In this document: positions 7,333 through 15,558 of the stretch, piece by piece
How positions within the stretch are numbered: the stretch's first letter is position 1
Layout: the number at the start of each line of letters is the position of its first letter
NCBI GenBank assembly: GCA_017936615.1
Contig: JAGBFF010000085.1
Coordinates: forward strand, 1-46,346
Source of the DNA: Clostridia bacterium
GTDB taxonomy: Bacteria > Bacillota > Clostridia > Oscillospirales > Acutalibacteraceae
DNA: 46,346 nucleotides
Reading direction: 5' to 3'
Position numbers and translations under genes: made by a program
The notes under the pieces: generated by a model
Told to the model about the DNA's origin: nothing
The model's database searches: none
What the model saw: the letters and a program-made list of their open reading frames with translations, nothing else

Positions 7333-9105
7333 ATGTCACAGAAACTGAAGATCGGTTACTTTGAGCACTGGTTCCGTCCGCCGTATGCCTTTGTGGATTT
7401 TCTGGCAGAGCAGGGAATCGCGCTGGAGAAGATCGACTACTCGCAGCGTGGGTATCTGGAAAAGTACGACGTAGCGATCATCGAGCAGCACGGCTTCAAC
7501 GACTACATCGAAAACGATGAGTCATATATTCAGGATTGGGTTTCCCGCGGCGGTATCGTGCTGTTTATGCATCAGGATTATCAGCGCTTTGCCCCGTATT
7601 TTCTGCCGCATAAAGAGGTGGGGTATATCCAACTGATCCATCGGTACGTCGAGACGATCTATGGCTTCGGTTGCTGTGCCGACAAGACCTTCACCAACGA
7701 CCCCTCACCCTACAAGGCCTATATGATGCCGTGGATCGAGGAGTGCGGTCGCCGTCTCTTCAGTGAGCCGGAGGAGATCACACCGGATGATATGATCATG
7801 TGGAATATCGATGTGAACACCTTCGGTATGAACCACACCTCCAAAAAGAACCAAGAGCCCGATCACGTTCGCACGGCGGCGCTGTCCTGCTATTTACCCA
7901 ACGACAACTGGGAAGTCATCGGTTCGTTTATGGATCCGACGGTGCGCGACGGTGCACTCATTATGCGTGCCCGGCACGGCGCGGGTATGTATTTTATGAA
8001 CCAGCTCTTGTTCCCCGAGGTGCTGACCCCGGAAGCCGATCGGTGCCTCACGTTCTGGAAAAAATACGTCAAGAATCTGATGGCGTATTTTGAGCGGTTC
8101 AAAAACGGCGAATCGGAAGAGATTGCTCCGAAGTCCAATGTTTTGCCGATCAAGAAGAATTATAAAATGACGACCCATATGCACTCGCTGGATTGGTACG
8201 GCTGTGATTCCGCGCCCGGCACGATCAACGCGCTGATGCGGTATATGGATTACGACATCTGCACGCTGGCGATCAAGGATAACGCGCCGTATGCCGGCAA
8301 GCTGGATACCGCCAAGTATTCCGATGACAAGGTGCTGTTTTTGGATGGTCAGGAATATCATCCCTTCAACTGGAATGACAAGTATTCCGACATGAGCCAT
8401 AACGCCTATCATGCGTTGGCGATCGGCATTGATCCCGCAGGATATACCACCGAGTTTACGTGCAGTCGTTTTTCGGACGAAGAGGTGGACGACTACCTCA
8501 AAAACGCTATTGACTACGTTCATAAGCACAACGGGGTTATTTGTGCCACGCACCCGCGGTTTGATTACTGGCACGCGTATGATTTTGATGCCGTAGACCG
8601 TGAGCCGATGGCACCTCTGTCCGGTACACCGATCGAGGCGTACTGGCTCGCCGGAGGTCGCAAGACACTTATCAACTCGGTGGACCTGTTCGGTGTGCGC
8701 CGTATCCTGGATGACCCGGCTGTCAACTTCATTTATTTAAAAGGAAAGACTCCCACGCGTGACACGGTGGTTGAGGCGATCCGTGCCGGCTATACGATCG
8801 CGGCAGCCGGATTTGACGAGGCGGATATCACGCTGAACGGATACCTGCCCGGCGAGGAGCTGACCGCAGAGGAGGCCGCCGACGGCGTGTTGTCCATCGC
8901 CGCGACCGTGATGCGCCACAATATCACCAAGGTGCACGTCTACTCCGGTGCGGATGTGATCTATGCGAAGGAAGATATCGACACTCCCTCCATCGATCTG
9001 AAGGTGCCGCTGAAGGGCTTGCCGCTGGACAAGTTCATCCGTGTGGAGATCCAAGGTCTCAATGAGCACTGGATCTGCAATTCCACGCCGTTCTATCTGA
9101 AATGA
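7333..9105 (+). CDS. Large protein with N-terminal ThuA/GATase-like and C-terminal PHP-like metal-dependent domains
   Basis: 590 residues. The N-terminal ~250 residues resemble a ThuA/class I amidotransferase-like fold (KYDVAIIEQHG, then DWVSRGGIVLFMHQD with the GG turn), possibly for ligand recognition. From ~275 there is a PHP-like hydrolase domain: THMHS (281-285), GQEYH (339-343) and ATHP (405-408) as candidate metal ligands. PHP domains hydrolyse phosphoesters or related bonds. No signal peptide. It has a strong ribosome-binding site (CAGGGGGA) and its own terminator. A second PHP protein is encoded at 13414-14424. Reaction unknown. Confidence 0.62.
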   Translation: MSQKLKIGYFEHWFRPPYAFVDFLAEQGIALEKIDYSQRGYLEKYDVAIIEQHGFNDYIENDESYIQDWVSRGGIVLFMHQDYQRFAPYFLPHKEVGYIQLIHRYVETIYGFGCCADKTFTNDPSPYKAYMMPWIEECGRRLFSEPEEITPDDMIMWNIDVNTFGMNHTSKKNQEPDHVRTAALSCYLPNDNWEVIGSFMDPTVRDGALIMRARHGAGMYFMNQLLFPEVLTPEADRCLTFWKKYVKNLMAYFERFKNGESEEIAPKSNVLPIKKNYKMTTHMHSLDWYGCDSAPGTINALMRYMDYDICTLAIKDNAPYAGKLDTAKYSDDKVLFLDGQEYHPFNWNDKYSDMSHNAYHALAIGIDPAGYTTEFTCSRFSDEEVDDYLKNAIDYVHKHNGVICATHPRFDYWHAYDFDAVDREPMAPLSGTPIEAYWLAGGRKTLINSVDLFGVRRILDDPAVNFIYLKGKTPTRDTVVEAIRAGYTIAAAGFDEADITLNGYLPGEELTAEEAADGVLSIAATVMRHNITKVHVYSGADVIYAKEDIDTPSIDLKVPLKGLPLDKFIRVEIQGLNEHWICNSTPFYLK

Positions 9106-9110
9106 CGGAG

Positions 9111-9157
9111 TTTAGCGCCGAACCTGCAAATTTTGTGGGTTTGGCGTTAAATTTTTC
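9111..9157 (+). terminator. Rho-independent terminator after the PHP-domain gene
   Basis: Arms 9111-9124 and 9138-9151 form a 14-bp stem with two G-U pairs, followed directly by TTTTT. It separates the gene from purC. Confidence 0.7.
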
Positions 9158-9186
9158 TTGAAATCTGACACGACATACTTTATAAT
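9158..9186 (+). promoter_or_regulatory. Predicted vegetative promoter of purC
   Basis: TTGAAA (9158-9163) and TATAAT (9181-9186) are separated by 17 bases. The expected leader is only ~55 nt, too short for a purine riboswitch, so I see no riboswitch control. Confidence 0.72.
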
Positions 9187-9247
9187 ATTTCGTATCAGTA
9201 TGAAACGCGAGTGGGAATGCTGGAATTTTAATGAAGGAGTCCTGTAA

Positions 9248-9937
9248 ATGAAAACTCTGTACACGGGAAAAACCAAAGACGTTCTGTTGGATGAAGAGAC
9301 CAATATCGTCAGTCTTCTGTTCAAGGACAGTATGACCGGTGAAAACGGTGTCTTTGACCCCGGTTCCAACACCGTCGGCGGCAGCGTCGAGGGCAAGGGT
9401 AAGATCGGGCTTGCGATCTCCAAGTATTTCTTTGAATTGATGGAAAAGAACGGCATCCCCACCCACTATATCGCGGCGGATATCGACAAGGGCCTGATGC
9501 AGGTACGTAACCTGACCGTGCCGAAGCTCGAGTTCGTGCTGCGCTATTTTACTGCCGGCAGCATGTGCCGTCGCTTCACGCTGGAGGAGGGCATCGTGTT
9601 CGATCCTCCGTATGCGGAAGTTACGCTTAAGGACGATATTCAGGGTGATCCGCTCATCAGCGAACGCATCTGCCTGATGAAGGGCCTGCTCAAGGAGGGT
9701 CAGTACGACGAGGCGCAGGACATCGTGCTGCGTGTCGGCGAGGTGTTGAAGAAGGAGCTCGCGTCGCTGAACCTGACGCTGATCGACTTCAAGATCGAGA
9801 TCGGCTACGATGAGAACGGCAAGATGTACGTTGCCGACGAGATCACGCCCGACATCTGGCGTGTCCGTGACGAAGAGGGCAACATTCCGAACCAGCTCGA
9901 TTGCTCCAGAATGCTCATCAAAAAGATGAATCTGTAA
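9248..9937 (+). CDS. purC: Phosphoribosylaminoimidazole-succinocarboxamide synthase (SAICAR synthetase)
   Basis: PurC ligates aspartate to CAIR, using ATP, in de novo purine synthesis. The 229-residue length is normal. It begins with the family's LYTGKTKDV (4-12) and contains TAGSMCRRF (102-110; commonly AAGSLVKR) and DEITPD (197-202), the signature near the C-terminus. AAGGAGT precedes the ATG. It stands alone between its own promoter and terminator with no other pur genes nearby. Confidence 0.93.
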   Translation: MKTLYTGKTKDVLLDEETNIVSLLFKDSMTGENGVFDPGSNTVGGSVEGKGKIGLAISKYFFELMEKNGIPTHYIAADIDKGLMQVRNLTVPKLEFVLRYFTAGSMCRRFTLEEGIVFDPPYAEVTLKDDIQGDPLISERICLMKGLLKEGQYDEAQDIVLRVGEVLKKELASLNLTLIDFKIEIGYDENGKMYVADEITPDIWRVRDEEGNIPNQLDCSRMLIKKMNL

Positions 9938-9950
9938 GATCGTGTAAAGC

Positions 9951-9986
9951 AAAACAGGCGGCAGAATTTCTGCCGCCTGTTTTTTG
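9951..9986 (+). terminator. Rho-independent terminator of purC
   Basis: Perfect 14-bp inverted repeat (9951-9964 and 9970-9983, loop of 5) running into a T-rich tail just after the purC stop codon. Confidence 0.88.
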
Positions 9987-10025
9987 CCGCATAGCTGCGC
10001 GTAGCCGCCGCCTGCGGAAAAACTA

Positions 10026-10054
10026 TTGAAAATTTACGGATAAGCCTGTAAAAT
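10026..10054 (+). promoter_or_regulatory. Predicted promoter of the ABC exporter operon
   Basis: TTGAAA (10026-10031), a 17-base spacer and TAAAAT (10049-10054). An in-frame ATG at 10053 falls inside this -10 element and so cannot be the start codon, which supports the start chosen at 10083. Confidence 0.6.
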
Positions 10055-10082
10055 GGAAGAAAACAAACCCGTGAGGTGCGGT

Positions 10083-10997
10083 ATGAACAACATCATTGAG
10101 ATCGACCATTTGAACAAATCATTCGGCGAGGTCAAGGCGGTGCAGGATCTCAGCTTCCGTGTTAAGGAGGGTGAGCTGTTTGCTTTTCTCGGCGTCAACG
10201 GCGCCGGTAAATCCACCACGATCAATATTATGTGCGGTCAACTGCCGAAGGATAGCGGCAGTGTGATGATCGACGGCTACGATCTGGATCGGCGAGTCGA
10301 TGAGGCCAAGCGTGAGCTGGGCGTCGTGTTTCAGCAGTCGGTGCTGGACGGTGCGCTGACGGTATACGATAATCTGGAAAGCCGCGCTGCGTTGTACGGT
10401 ATCTATGGTCGGGAGTTCAAGGAGCGCCTCGCAGAATTGGCGGAGCTTCTCGAGTTCGGTGATCTGCTCAGACGTGCAGTCGGTAAGCTGTCGGGTGGTC
10501 AGCGCCGCCGTATCGATATTGCGCGTGCGTTGCTTCACCGGCCGCGCATCCTCATTTTGGACGAGCCGACCACCGGCCTCGATCCGCAGACGCGCAACCG
10601 TCTGTGGACGGTGATCTCTGATCTGCGCCGCAACGAAAATCTGACGGTCTTCCTCACCACGCACTATATGGAGGAGGCTGCCGAAGCGGAGTACGTAGTG
10701 ATTTTGGACAGCGGTCGTATCGCCGCCGAGGGGACACCGCTGCAGCTCAAGAATACCCATACCGGTGATTTTATCACACTGTACGGTGTCGCGGAAGAGG
10801 CGGTCAAGCCGCTGGGTGTGCCATATGAGGTACTGCGCGAGGCGGTGCGCCTGTTTGTACCGCACACCGCCGCGGCGACCGAGCTCATCGTCGGCAACCC
10901 GACACTGTTTTCCGATTATGAGATCACCAAGGGCAAGATGGACGACGTGTTTCTTGCCGTGACCGGCAAAACACTGGAAGGTGGTGCGGACAAATGA
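10083..10997 (+). CDS. ABC transporter ATP-binding protein (ABC-2/DrrA-NatA type)
   Basis: 304 residues. Walker A GVNGAGKST (37-45), Q-loop VVFQQS (81-86), signature LSGGQ (136-140), Walker B ILILDEPTTGLDP (156-168) and switch His194 are all intact. The ~80-residue C-terminal tail is typical of exporter ATPases of the DrrA/NatA group. GAGGTG lies four bases before this ATG. The TGA overlaps the ancestral permease ATG (ATGA at 10994-10997), so the two are coupled. Substrate unknown; drug or peptide efflux is plausible. Confidence 0.92.
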   Translation: MNNIIEIDHLNKSFGEVKAVQDLSFRVKEGELFAFLGVNGAGKSTTINIMCGQLPKDSGSVMIDGYDLDRRVDEAKRELGVVFQQSVLDGALTVYDNLESRAALYGIYGREFKERLAELAELLEFGDLLRRAVGKLSGGQRRRIDIARALLHRPRILILDEPTTGLDPQTRNRLWTVISDLRRNENLTVFLTTHYMEEAAEAEYVVILDSGRIAAEGTPLQLKNTHTGDFITLYGVAEEAVKPLGVPYEVLREAVRLFVPHTAAATELIVGNPTLFSDYEITKGKMDDVFLAVTGKTLEGGADK

Positions 10998-11896
10998 AAA
11001 CGTTGCGTATACTGATCTAGCGAAACTGCAAGCTGTTCTTTAAAGATAAGGGTATGTTTTTCACTGCCCTCATCACACCCGGCATCCTGCTGGTGCTGTA
11101 CGCCACCTTTTTGGGCAACGTCTACCGTGACAGCTTTGTGATGTCGCTGCCGCCGCAGTTTGCGTTGTCCGACAGCATTCTTAACGGCTTGGTGGGCGGT
11201 CAACTGGTGTCCTCCATCCTTGCCGTTTCCTGTGTGACCGTTGCCTTTTGCTCTAATATGCTGATGGTGCAGGATCGCGCCAACGGCACGGTCAAGGATC
11301 TGCGCATTTCACCGGTGCGTTCCTCTGCACTGGCGTTGGGATATTATGTTGCAACACTGATATCCACACTCATCATTTGTTTGATCGCCGCCGGTGCGTG
11401 CCTGGCATATCTCGCTGTCATTGGCTGGTATCTGTCGGTGTGGGACGTGATACTGCTGCTTGTCGACGTGATATTACTGTCGCTGTTCGGCACGGCGTTA
11501 TCCTCGGTCATCGGGTTCTTTCTCTCCACGCAGGGGCAGATCTCGGCGGTCGGCAGTATCGTCAGCGCGGGCTACGGCTTCATTTGCGGTGCGTATATGC
11601 CGATCTCGCAGTTTTCCGAGGGCTTGCAAAACGCGGTGGCGTTTTTACCGGGGACCCACGGCACGTCCTTGCTGCGCAACCATGCGCTGCGCGGTGTGTT
11701 TTCCGCGATGGAAAGCGATGGCATTCCCGCCGAGGCGATCCGCGGGATGCAGGATACGGTGGATTGCCGTGTGTATGTATTTGATACACCGGTCGAGCAA
11801 CCGACGATGTATCTGATCCTCGGTGGTTCAGTGGTACTGCTGGTGGCGGTGTATATCCTGCTGAACGCCGCCAAAGCGAAAAAACACAAGATATAA
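10994..11896 (+). pseudogene. ABC-2 permease whose reading frame has an internal TAG at codon 9 (intact from Met 11054)
   Basis: The frame that overlaps the ATPase stop (ATG at 10994) reads MKTLRILI, then TAG (11018-11020), then RNCKLFFKDKGMFFTALI without further interruption to 11896. Both flanks look like the normal cytoplasmic N-terminus of an ABC-2 permease, so the TAG probably replaced a sense codon. Translation could restart at the ATG at 11054 (280 residues, six membrane segments all kept, but a weak ribosome-binding site). TAG is a normal stop elsewhere (gene ending 22053), so genome-wide reassignment is unlikely. Alternatives are a broken gene, leaky readthrough (TAG followed by C) or a sequencing error. 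Confidence 0.72.
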
Positions 11897-11899
11897 CAG

Positions 11900-11933
11900 C
11901 GACCGACGGCGGTATCCTGTCGTCGGTCGTATT
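11900..11933 (+). terminator. Hairpin after the ABC permease, possible terminator
   Basis: Arms CGACCGACG (11900-11908) and CGTCGGTCG (11921-11929) form a 9-bp stem. Only a short mixed T stretch follows, so termination may be weak. Confidence 0.45.
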
Positions 11934-12018
11934 ATGTGGGGCGCAGCGCTTCGAAAGGCTTGTTTTCCCGCAGAGAATGTGGTATATATAATTGAAGCCT
12001 ACGGAAGGGGGATGCGTT

Positions 12019-13362
12019 GTGCAGGAAGGGCCGCTCAGCGGACACTTTACCTACGGACGGTTGCTGCGGTTTACCGTGCCGTCGGTCATCATGATGATTT
12101 TTGTGTCGATCTACGGCGTGGTCGATGGGATCTTTGTGTCGAATTACGCCGGCAAAACACCGTTTGCGGCGGTCAATCTGATCTTCCCGTTCCTGATGGT
12201 GCTCTCGGCGATCGGGTTTATGATCGGCAGCGGTGGCAGTGCCCTCATCGGTAAGACGTTGGGGGAAGGGGACCGCGAGCGTGCGGACAGCCTGTTTTCC
12301 ATGCTGCTGGTGCTGTCGTTTGTTGGCGCATCGGTACTGTCTGTACTGGGATTGATATTCCTGCGTCCGATCTCGGCACTGTTGGGTGCCGAGGGCGAGA
12401 TGCTGGAATGCTGTGTGATCTACGGACGTATCCTTCTCATTTCGCTGCCCGCGTTTGTGCTGCAAAATGAGTTCCAAAGCTTTTTTGTGACTGCCGGTAA
12501 GCCGCGGCTGGGATTGCTTGTGACCGTGATGGCGGGCGTGATGAACATTGTCTTGGATGCGTTGTTCGTGGCAGGCTTTCGTTGGGGCTTGGTGGGTGCG
12601 GCGTTTGCGACGGCGATCAGCCAGATGGTGGGCGGCATCCTGCCCTTCTGCTATTTTTGCCGCCGCAACGGCAGTCTGCTGCGTATCCGTCGTTTTTCGC
12701 TTGACGGCCGCGCGCTGCTGCGCGTCTGCACGAACGGCTCGTCGGAGTTGATGAGCAATCTGTCGATGTCGCTGGTATCGATGCTGTACAACGTGCAGCT
12801 GCTCCGCTGGGCAGGTGAAAACGGTATCGCCGCCTACGGGGTGGTAATGTACGTCAACTTCATTTTCATTTCTGTCTTCATCGGCTATTCCGTCGGCTCT
12901 GCACCGCCGGTGAGCTTTCACTTCGGTGCCGGCGATCGCCGTGAGATGCGGAGCCTGTTGCGCAAAAGCACAGTACTGATGGTATCCGCGGGAGCGTTGC
13001 TGACGGCGGTCGCGTTGCTTTTGGCGCCGTTTCTCAGTGGCGCGTTCGTGGGATATGATCCCGAACTGTACGAGATGACGGTTCGCGCGTTTCAGCTGTG
13101 CTCACTCGCTTTTTTGGTGACGGGTGTCAATATTTACGGTTCTGCCTATTTTACAGCGCTGAACAACGGGTTGGTATCGGCAGTATTGTCCTTCTCGCGC
13201 ACATTGGTATTTCAGTTGACGGCACTGTATGTCCTGCCGCTATGGCTGGGGTTGGACGGTATCTGGTTGGCGGGTCTCGCCTCCGAAGTGCTGTGTATGA
13301 TAATGACGGTGTTCTTTTTGGGGCACGCGCAGCGGCGCGGCGCTTTGCGATTGACTGAATAA
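12019..13362 (+). CDS. MATE-family multidrug/cation antiporter
   Basis: 447 residues with twelve predicted membrane segments in two related halves. MATE carriers export drugs and metabolites in exchange for Na+ or H+. The start GHFTYGRLLRFTVPSVIMM, then SIYGVVDGIFVSNYAG, fits the Clostridial DinF/MepA-like branch. I prefer the GTG at 12019 because GGAAGGGGGA ends six bases before it; the TTG at 11992 has no ribosome-binding site and overlaps a possible TATAAT (11987-11992). Single gene ending at a bidirectional terminator. Substrate unknown. Confidence 0.88.
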   Translation: MQEGPLSGHFTYGRLLRFTVPSVIMMIFVSIYGVVDGIFVSNYAGKTPFAAVNLIFPFLMVLSAIGFMIGSGGSALIGKTLGEGDRERADSLFSMLLVLSFVGASVLSVLGLIFLRPISALLGAEGEMLECCVIYGRILLISLPAFVLQNEFQSFFVTAGKPRLGLLVTVMAGVMNIVLDALFVAGFRWGLVGAAFATAISQMVGGILPFCYFCRRNGSLLRIRRFSLDGRALLRVCTNGSSELMSNLSMSLVSMLYNVQLLRWAGENGIAAYGVVMYVNFIFISVFIGYSVGSAPPVSFHFGAGDRREMRSLLRKSTVLMVSAGALLTAVALLLAPFLSGAFVGYDPELYEMTVRAFQLCSLAFLVTGVNIYGSAYFTALNNGLVSAVLSFSRTLVFQLTALYVLPLWLGLDGIWLAGLASEVLCMIMTVFFLGHAQRRGALRLTE

Positions 13363-13366
13363 AATC

Positions 13367-13396
13367 AAACGGCTCCCTCAGCAGGGGAGCCGTTTT
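13367..13396. terminator. Bidirectional terminator between the MATE and PHP genes
   Basis: Arms AAACGGCTCCC (13367-13377) and GGGAGCCGTTT (13385-13395) form an 11-bp stem with A- and T-rich flanks, placed between convergent genes. Confidence 0.8.
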
Positions 13397-13413
13397 GCTG
13401 TATATTTCGGAGA

Positions 13414-14424
13414 TTACAAGCCAAAGTCTTTTACGTAATACGCCTGCGTGTTGGCGCGGCCGCCGCGCTCATCCACCACGTCCAGACGGAAGTAGCCGTC
13501 GGTGGGGAGGATCTCAAATTCCGCTTCATTCACATAGCCGTTTTCGGGCGCATGGATGCTTTTGACACGGCGACCGTGAGCGGAGTAGCAGATCTGCTTC
13601 GCATCGGAGCAGACGATACGCACCCGATTTCCCGTCACGGTCAGCTCGTCGATGGTGGGGCCGAAGGAAGAGTAGAATTTACCTTCGAGAAGACCGTCTA
13701 CGATGCTTTTGTAGGACAGCGTGGGGACGTTGACCATCACGAACGCACCACCGCAGGTCGCGAGGGAGTGGTTGTCGTCACCGCAGGAGACCCACACGTG
13801 CTTGCCGTCGCGCAGGAAATCGTCCACCACATTGATGTCGTACTCATACAGACCGCCACGGGCACAGGCGTGATTGTATACCTCAACGCCCCACAGGCCT
13901 TCATAATCGCCGTAGTCGCCGTAGTTTTCCAGCGACCAACGCGGATGGTTATACGCCACGAAGAAGCCGCGCTCGTTTGCTTCACGGATGATGGCGTTGA
14001 TGCCATCGGCACCGTAGACGCGGTCGTGTTCGCCCAACTCACGGCTCAGGCGTACACGATCCTCATCCGAGGAGTAGTGATCCAGCACGGAGTTATAGAA
14101 GATCGTGGCATCGTTGTCCTGTTCCTTGGCGTACACGTTCAGGTGGCACACCTTCATGTCGTGGTTGACCAGGGTGGACTGCTCGGGGAACTCCTTGATC
14201 GCCAGTTCACTGGAGGTAATGGTGATAAAATCCTCGTCATCCAGTTCGGGATGCTTGTAGGCACGCTCGTGATCGGTGATAGCGAGGAAATGATACCCGT
14301 GCCCCTTGAACCATTCCTTCAGCTCTTCGGGTGTCATCTGACCGTCCGACAGCGTGCTGTGGCAGTGCATATTGCCCTTGAAATAGGGAAGTTTCTTGCC
14401 CAACAGAACGATCGTGTTTTCCAT
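13414..14424 (-). CDS. PHP-domain metal-dependent hydrolase
   Basis: 336 residues. Canonical PHP motifs are present: MHCHSTLSDG (19-28), ITDHE (49-53), a strand ending SSE (71-73), then AYNHPRW. PHP enzymes use two or three metals to hydrolyse phosphoesters such as nucleotide or histidinol phosphates. The C-terminal ~70 residues are beta-rich. I start at the second Met (14424) because GGAGGT lies just before it; the first (14439) lies within the cysK stop. It follows cysK by 14 bases, so the two form an operon. Substrate unknown. Confidence 0.82.
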   Translation of the reverse strand: MENTIVLLGKKLPYFKGNMHCHSTLSDGQMTPEELKEWFKGHGYHFLAITDHERAYKHPELDDEDFITITSSELAIKEFPEQSTLVNHDMKVCHLNVYAKEQDNDATIFYNSVLDHYSSDEDRVRLSRELGEHDRVYGADGINAIIREANERGFFVAYNHPRWSLENYGDYGDYEGLWGVEVYNHACARGGLYEYDINVVDDFLRDGKHVWVSCGDDNHSLATCGGAFVMVNVPTLSYKSIVDGLLEGKFYSSFGPTIDELTVTGNRVRIVCSDAKQICYSAHGRRVKSIHAPENGYVNEAEFEILPTDGYFRLDVVDERGGRANTQAYYVKDFGL

Positions 14425-14438
14425 GATAGGTACCTCCA

Positions 14439-15371
14439 TTATTCCGCAAACAGTGGTGTTGACAGGTAGCGGTCGCCGGTATCGGGGAGCAGTACGACCA
14501 CGGTTTTTCCTGTGTTTTTCGGTTGTTTTGCTATCTCGATCGCCGCGTGCAGTGCCGCGCCCGACGAGATGCCGACCAGAATACCCTCGCTGCGGCCGAA
14601 CAGCCGCGCGGCGGTGTAGGCTTCTTCGGTGGTGACGGGAACGACCTCGTCGTATACTGCGGTGTTCAGCACCTCCGGCACGAAGCCGGCACCGATACCC
14701 TGCAAGCCGTGTGCTCCGGCGTTGCCGCCCGACAGTACGGGGGAGTCGGCAGGCTCGACAGCGACGATCTGTACCGCCGGATTTTTCCCTTTCAAGTATT
14801 CACCGGTACCCGTGATGGTGCCGCCGGTACCCACGCCGGCAACGAAAATATCCACCGTACCGTCGGTATCATGCCAGATCTCCGGCCCTGTTGTGGCGCG
14901 GTGCGCCGCGGGGTTGGAGGGATTGACGAACTGTCCTGCCAGAAAACTGTTTGGCAGTGTGGCGGCAAGCTCCTCCGCTTTGGCGATCGCTCCTGCCATA
15001 CCGCGCTTTCCCTCGGTCAGTACGACCTCGGCGCCGTAGGCGGCGGCGAGCTGGCGGCGCTCCACCGACATGGTATCCGGCATCACCAGCAGCATACGGT
15101 AGCCGCGCGCGGCGGCAACGGCAGCAAGACCGATGCCGGTGTTGCCGCTGGTCGGTTCGATGATGACCGAGCCGGGTTTTAGTTTTCCTGCCGCTTCGGC
15201 GTCGCCGATCATGGCGAGCGCCACGCGATCCTTGACCGAGCCTGCGGGATTGAGATATTCCAGCTTCGCCAGTAAACGGGCGCGCAAGCCGTATTGCTGC
15301 TCGATCCGTGTCAACTCAAGCAGGGGGGTGTTGCCGATCAACTGATCGACCGAGGTGTATATTGAAGACAT
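14439..15371 (-). CDS. cysK: Cysteine synthase (O-acetylserine sulfhydrylase)
   Basis: PLP enzyme that makes cysteine from O-acetylserine and sulfide. 310 residues, normal length. The PLP lysine is Lys47 in AGSVKDR (43-49), the substrate loop is SGNTG (75-79), and GTGGT (181-185) binds the PLP phosphate. GAAGGAGACGG precedes the ATG. Pairing with a PHP hydrolase rather than cysE is uncommon. A weak upstream match TTGACG-N17-TAGTCT on the minus strand could be its promoter. Confidence 0.93.
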   Translation of the reverse strand: MSSIYTSVDQLIGNTPLLELTRIEQQYGLRARLLAKLEYLNPAGSVKDRVALAMIGDAEAAGKLKPGSVIIEPTSGNTGIGLAAVAAARGYRMLLVMPDTMSVERRQLAAAYGAEVVLTEGKRGMAGAIAKAEELAATLPNSFLAGQFVNPSNPAAHRATTGPEIWHDTDGTVDIFVAGVGTGGTITGTGEYLKGKNPAVQIVAVEPADSPVLSGGNAGAHGLQGIGAGFVPEVLNTAVYDEVVPVTTEEAYTAARLFGRSEGILVGISSGAALHAAIEIAKQPKNTGKTVVVLLPDTGDRYLSTPLFAE

Positions 15372-15497
15372 CCTGACCGTCTCCTTCGTATGGCAATCAC
15401 TATGAAAAGACTACCACAAATTTGCGGTTGCGTCAATGGAACGGTTTGGGTAAATTGCCGTTTTTATGAATTTTTCTTAAAGAATATAAAATAACTA

Positions 15498-15526
15498 TTG
15501 CGATTTCACCGAAAACTCTGCATAAT
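15498..15526 (+). promoter_or_regulatory. Predicted promoter of the ABC ATPase-permease fusion gene
   Basis: TTGCGA (15498-15503), a 17-base spacer and CATAAT (15521-15526), about 33 bases before the start codon, in the divergent region shared with cysK. Confidence 0.5.
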
Positions 15527-15558
15527 ATAAAAGTAATTTTTGGGAAGGGACGAACTGT

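Noticed and set aside
9193..9247. Purine riboswitch before purC
   Set aside because: The leader is only ~55 nt and contains no aptamer-like pairing.
10053..10082. Earlier ATG for the ABC ATPase
   Set aside because: It falls inside a good -10 element (TAAAAT) of a promoter and has no ribosome-binding site.
10994..11896. Genome-wide TAG recoding
   Set aside because: TAG ends the XRE regulator gene at 22051-22053 in a normal context.
11932..12921. 329-codon open frame antisense to the MATE gene
   Set aside because: Composition is the His/Arg/Gln-rich pattern expected from the reverse strand of a membrane protein gene.
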